A stretch of 64,000 nucleotides of DNA from Trichuris trichiura (taxonomy: Eukaryota; Nematoda; Enoplea; Trichinellida; Trichuridae): NCBI GenBank assembly GCA_037903355.1, contig JBAJFE010000034.1:930001-994000 (forward strand), in the 5' to 3' direction. Positions 60,661 to 64,000 of this stretch are shown piece after piece. The notes beneath the pieces are model-generated. The model was not told where the DNA came from. It worked only from the letters and a program-made list of their open reading frames with translations, and made no database searches. The translations under genes and the position numbers were made by a program. Each line of letters opens with the position of its first letter. Positions within the stretch are counted from its first letter, which is position 1.

Positions 60661-61190
60661 GGGTGGGAACCTTTTTGGGGCCCCTTGCCGTTTAGATGTT
60701 TATAAGACCGTTCGCGGGCCGTATAGAATACTTAAACGAAAGCCAGCCTGCTTTATTTGCACGTATGTTTATTAAGTCACCCGTAATGGGATGCTTGGAA
60801 CTGCTTTTCCCTGGTGAGACGTGCGATGTTAGCTCCTTCCGATGACTTTGCTACTCGCAGCTGGTTCACTAGATTTGTGTTCTTGAGTCTGGAGCGCAGA
60901 CGACTTTTTGTGATGTTAAGTTTTGAAAAGAACTTCTCGCAGCAGTGGGTTGTTCCGAACATGGATGCTTATTTCAAAGCGTGTCTCCTCAGAGCGGGAA
61001 ATTCATCGTTGCTTATGTAGCGCTTATAAAACTCAAGCAGCGGAAAGTTGTTGTATTTAGCTTTGAGCTCATCATCGCTTTGCAGCTGAATGATCTCCTG
61101 CTGCAGTTCATTGGGTACATCAGCTGGTTCTACATTGAATGGAATGGCGGAGATGTTCAGCTGAATCTGTCTACTTTTCACATCGTTGAA
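60660..61190 (-). pseudogene. hAT transposase C-terminal fragment (GTF2IRD2/ZBED-like)
   Basis: Two minus-strand frames join across a shift near 60965. The first (61181-60969) has IPFNVEPADVPNELQQEIIQ and FYKRYISNDEFPALRRHA. The second (60962-60777) has the dimerisation signature FGTTHCCEKFFSKLN followed by KSRLRSRLKNTNL. This family differs from the hAT at 34-39 kb. GGGTGGGAACCTTTTTGGGG near 60660 may be its left end. Confidence 0.75.
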
Positions 61191-61339
61191 TCCTTCGTTA
61201 AACGCTTCAAGTAGTTTCGCATATTCACTGGCATATTGAAGATGTAGTGTCTTCGTACGGGACCAAATATTTTCATTTTTTGGCTTCTTTTTGCACGGAT
61301 TTTCTATGTCCCGTTGAAAAACTTTTATTAATAAACTGT

Positions 61340-61378
61340 CCGTAGCTTTCGGGTCTGAACTTGACCCGTCATCAGCGG
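61340..61378 (-). ncRNA. Hammerhead-like ribozyme motif (copy H)
   Basis: Minus strand: CCG, CTGATGA (61375-61369), CGGGTC, loop AAGTTCA, GACCCG, AAA, AGCT, H17 = A, CGG. Core and all helices are intact; this is the best copy in the window. It sits 3' of a PLE coding region, as known for PLE hammerheads. Confidence 0.7.
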
Positions 61379-61652
61379 TCTAAGGATTGACGTATGAATA
61401 AAGTGCACTAGTAACGAGCAAGGTGTATAGCTGTTTAAAGGCCCGTGTTTTAAAGTGGGCCTTGTAGTTCTTTTCTCTTTGTCTGTCAGCAGTTCGAGCG
61501 GGTGTATCCAATTTTAGTTGAGCGAGCAACAATTAGAGTGGGTTACAATATTCGTCCATATTTCATTTATTTCCGCTCCTTTATCTCGGTTGTAGGGTGT
61601 GTTGTTTCTAATATACAGAGCTTCCTTAATTTTTGGTAAGCGTGCATTCTTT

Positions 61653-62825
61653 TCATAACAAAACTTTTGCGCCAAGGCTTAGATTGCAATGTGATGCGTG
61701 TTCCACAACAGCCGAGGCTAGTATTGCCTTCTCCATGGTGATCCTTGGGTCTGATATTGGTCTTCCACGTTGTCTTGTGTGGTTGTTGCCGTTGCTGAGA
61801 AAGTTTTTAGCGTTGTTATAAGTGGTTAACCCCTTTATGTGTTCATTGAATCTGTGTTCGAGGGTGTTGCCCGTTTCCCCAATGTACACTCCTGAACAGG
61901 GACATTCGATTGCGTAGACTAATCCTGTCCTTTTGTTTTCTGGGATTTTCGTTTTGTCCTTCCGGAGAATTGTTCTGAGGTTGAGGAAGTCTTTGAAAAA
62001 GACTCGGAACCCTAACCGTTTTCCTAACTGGACAATCTTTTCTCCTAGTCCTGCCGCATAGGGGATAACTAAGCGTATATCAGGCAAATTTCTTAGTTGC
62101 CGTGATTCCTGGTTGCGCAGCTTTTGCTTGAATACTTGGTCAATAAAAGATTTCAGGTAGTCATTTTTGTAGAATCTTTTTCTAATGTAGTTGATTTCTG
62201 ATCAGAGAAATTCTGGATCACATAAATTGATTGCTCTGTTAATCATTCCCGAGAGGATTCCGCGCATTACTGAGCGTGGATGGTGCGATCAGAAATTAAG
62301 ATATTGGTCAGTGTGTGTTGGTTTTCTGTAAACTCTGGTTTTTAGTCCATGATTAGTGCGAATAATCAGTGTGTCAAGGAAGGGGAGGGTTCGGTTTGAT
62401 TCTTTCTCCATTGTGAAAACGATTTGATTGGGGCATACGTCGTTGAGAAATTCTAGAAACTGTTCTTCCTTTCCATCTTTGATAATTACGAAGATGTCGT
62501 CTACGTATCTTTTGAATAGTCGTGGGGCTATTTGCCTATCTACCGTTTTCAACATTTGTCTTTCAAAACTGTCCATGAATATTTCGGCCAGGATAGGAGA
62601 TAGTGGGTTTCCCATAGGGACACCGTTAGATTGTTTGTAGAACTTTTTATCAAACATGAAGTAGTTGCTTTCTTGCATGCAGAATGATACCAACTTGACA
62701 ATGTGGAAAGGATTTAACTTGGTTCTGGTGAACAAATTTGTGTCTGTATTGAGGAGATTGTATAGTGTATCGAGAGTTTTCGAAATCGGAATGCTAGGGA
62801 ATAACTCTTTTACATCGTAGCTAAC
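61653..62825 (-). pseudogene. PLE reverse transcriptase - GIY-YIG endonuclease, left copy
   Basis: Starts within RT at VSYDVKELFPSIPISKTLD. Continues with SNGVPMGNPLSPILAEIF and RLFKRYVDDIFVII (intact catalytic YVDD), then RVYRKPTHTDQYLNF, where the frame stops near 62289. After a gap with stops it resumes (62087-61653) with PDIRLVIPYAAGLGEKIVQL and the GIY-YIG domain (LVYAIECPCSGVYIGETGN, HRFNEHIKG). The N-terminal third is missing. Confidence 0.87.
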
Positions 62826-62828
62826 TAA

Positions 62829-63929
62829 CGGTGTCCCTATGGGCAACCCACTATCTCCTATCCTGGCCGAAATATTCATGGAGAGTTTTGAAAGGCAAAT
62901 GTTGAAAACGGTAGATAGGCAAATAGCCCCACGACTATTCAAAAGATACGTTGATGACATCTTCGTAATTATCAAAGATGGAAAGGAAGAACAGTTTCTA
63001 AAATTTCTTAACAGCGTATGCCCCAATCAAATCGTTTTTACAATGGAAAAAGAATCAAACCGAACCCTCCCCTCCTTGACACACTGATTATTCGCACTAA
63101 TCAAGGACTAAAAGCCAGAGTTTACAGAAAACCAACATACACTGACCAATATCTTAATTTCTCATCGCACCATCCACGCTCAGTAATGCGCGGAATCCTC
63201 TCGGGAATGATTAACAGAGCAATCAATTTATGTGATCCAGAATTTCTCCGATCGGAATTCAACTACATCAGAAAAACATTCTACAAAAATGACTACCCGA
63301 AATCTTTTATTGACCAAGTATTCAAGCAAAAGCTGCGCAACCAGGAATCACGGCAACTAAGTAATTTGCCTGATATACGCTTAGTTATCCCCTATGTGGC
63401 AGGACTAGGAGAAAAGATTGTCCAGTTAGGAAAACGGTTAGGGTTCCGAGTCTTTTTCAAAGACTTCCTCAACCTCAGGACAATTCTCCGGAAGGACAAA
63501 ACGAAAATCCCAGAAAACAAAAGGACAGGATTAGTCTACGCAATCGAATGTCCCTGTTCAGGAGTGTACATTGGGGAAACGGGCAACACCCTCGAACACA
63601 GATTCAATGAACACATAAAGGGGTTAACCACTTATAACAACGCTAAAAACATTCTCAGCAACGGCAACAACCACACAAGACAACGTGGAAGACCAATATC
63701 AGACCCAAGGATCACCATGGAGAAGGCAATACTAGCCTCGGCTGTTGTGGAACACGCATCACATTGCAATCTAAGCCTGGGCGCAAAAGTTTTATGTTAT
63801 GAAAAGAATGCACGCTTACGAAAAATTAAGGAAGCTCTGTATATTAGAAACAACACACCCTACAATCGAGATAAAGGAGCGGAAATAAATGAAATATGGA
63901 CGAATATTGTAACCCGCTCGAACTGCTGA
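62829..63929 (+). pseudogene. PLE reverse transcriptase - GIY-YIG endonuclease, right copy
   Basis: Starts at GVPMGNPLSPILAEIF, within the RT palm. YVDDIFVII is intact. One missing base in a C-run near 63065-63075 shifts frame, after which 63081-63929 is open: DTLIIRTNQG, RVYRKPTYTDQYLNF, VIPYVAGLGEKIVQ, the GIY-YIG domain with CPCSGVYIGETGN, then the C-terminus to TRSNC. It is better preserved than the left copy. Confidence 0.88.
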
Positions 63930-64000
63930 CAGACAAAGAGAAAAGAACTACAAGGCCCACTTTAAAACACGGGCCTTTAAACAGCTATACACCTTGCACG

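Larger units (their letters stand above)
61240..64000. mobile_element. Head-to-head pair of 5'-truncated Penelope-like elements (runs off the window)
   Basis: A minus-strand copy (62825 down to about 61240) and a plus-strand copy (62829 to beyond 64000) form arms of a large inverted repeat around a spacer of about 205 bp (62620-62825), present only in the minus copy. The minus copy ends outward in a hammerhead-like motif and the tail containing GGTCCCGTACGAAGA. The window ends at CACCTTGCACG, matching the minus copy just before its ribozyme, so a second ribozyme is expected within about 70 bp past base 64000. Confidence 0.87.

Noticed and set aside
1..64000. tRNA genes, rRNA, CRISPR arrays, bacterial-type operons or riboswitches
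   Set aside because: No B-box-like GGTTCRANYCC in a tRNA context, no rRNA-like sequence and no spaced direct repeats were seen; the genes are spliced and eukaryotic.

Overview
The window is animal nuclear DNA. It holds four or five spliced protein genes with very short introns (many of 40-60 bp, with GT..AG ends), separated by and riddled with transposable elements. The genes are a laminin alpha chain, the DNA-repair scaffold TONSL, the TFIIIC subunit GTF3C3, a cation diffusion facilitator and a calcium-independent phospholipase A2. They are metazoan, and compact genes with tiny introns suggest an invertebrate. A nematode, perhaps of the whipworm/Trichinella clade, is my guess from gene structure and repeat types; the window alone cannot prove it.

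Layout. 1-11144 (minus): 24 exons of a laminin alpha chain, from the signal peptide to the end of the EGF-like rod; the coiled coil and LG domains lie off the left edge. 11145-19153: no gene recognised; two foldback elements with hammerhead-like ribozyme motifs. 19154-29430 (minus): TONSL with TPR, acidic, ankyrin, disordered and leucine-rich segments. Three retroelement-related insertions sit in its introns, including a 2.6 kb Penelope-like element (PLE) in an early intron. 29431-40130: transposon graveyard with a decayed C1-tetrahydrofolate synthase (MTHFD) fragment and a 5.06 kb hAT transposon nested inside a smaller inverted-repeat element. 40131-43937 (minus): GTF3C3. 45946-47032 (plus): CDF transporter. 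47038-50.8 kb: a hAT-free copy of the small inverted-repeat element fused to a 5'-truncated LTR-retrotransposon pol with its 3' LTR. 52226-59809 (plus): PLA2G6-like phospholipase. 60.66-64 kb: hAT transposase debris, then two PLE copies head to head.

The most notable system is a family of PLE-derived inverted repeats. At least eight places carry a CUGANGA core, a 5-6 bp helix II, GAAA, a minimal palindromic AGCU helix III and a cleavage base that is never G. Compensatory changes occur in helices I and II between two subfamilies. The ribozymes lie at the outward-facing ends of head-to-head dimers, several of them flanked by 11-17 bp target-site duplications. Hammerhead ribozymes in Penelope-like elements are an established class; the foldback architecture, the two covarying subfamilies and a ribozyme-less derivative joined at helix II deserve follow-up.

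The cellular genes are functionally unrelated neighbours. I see no operon; each is transcribed separately and the insertions occupy introns and intergenic DNA. All exon boundaries were set by eye from reading frame, GT/AG signals and remembered family conservation.
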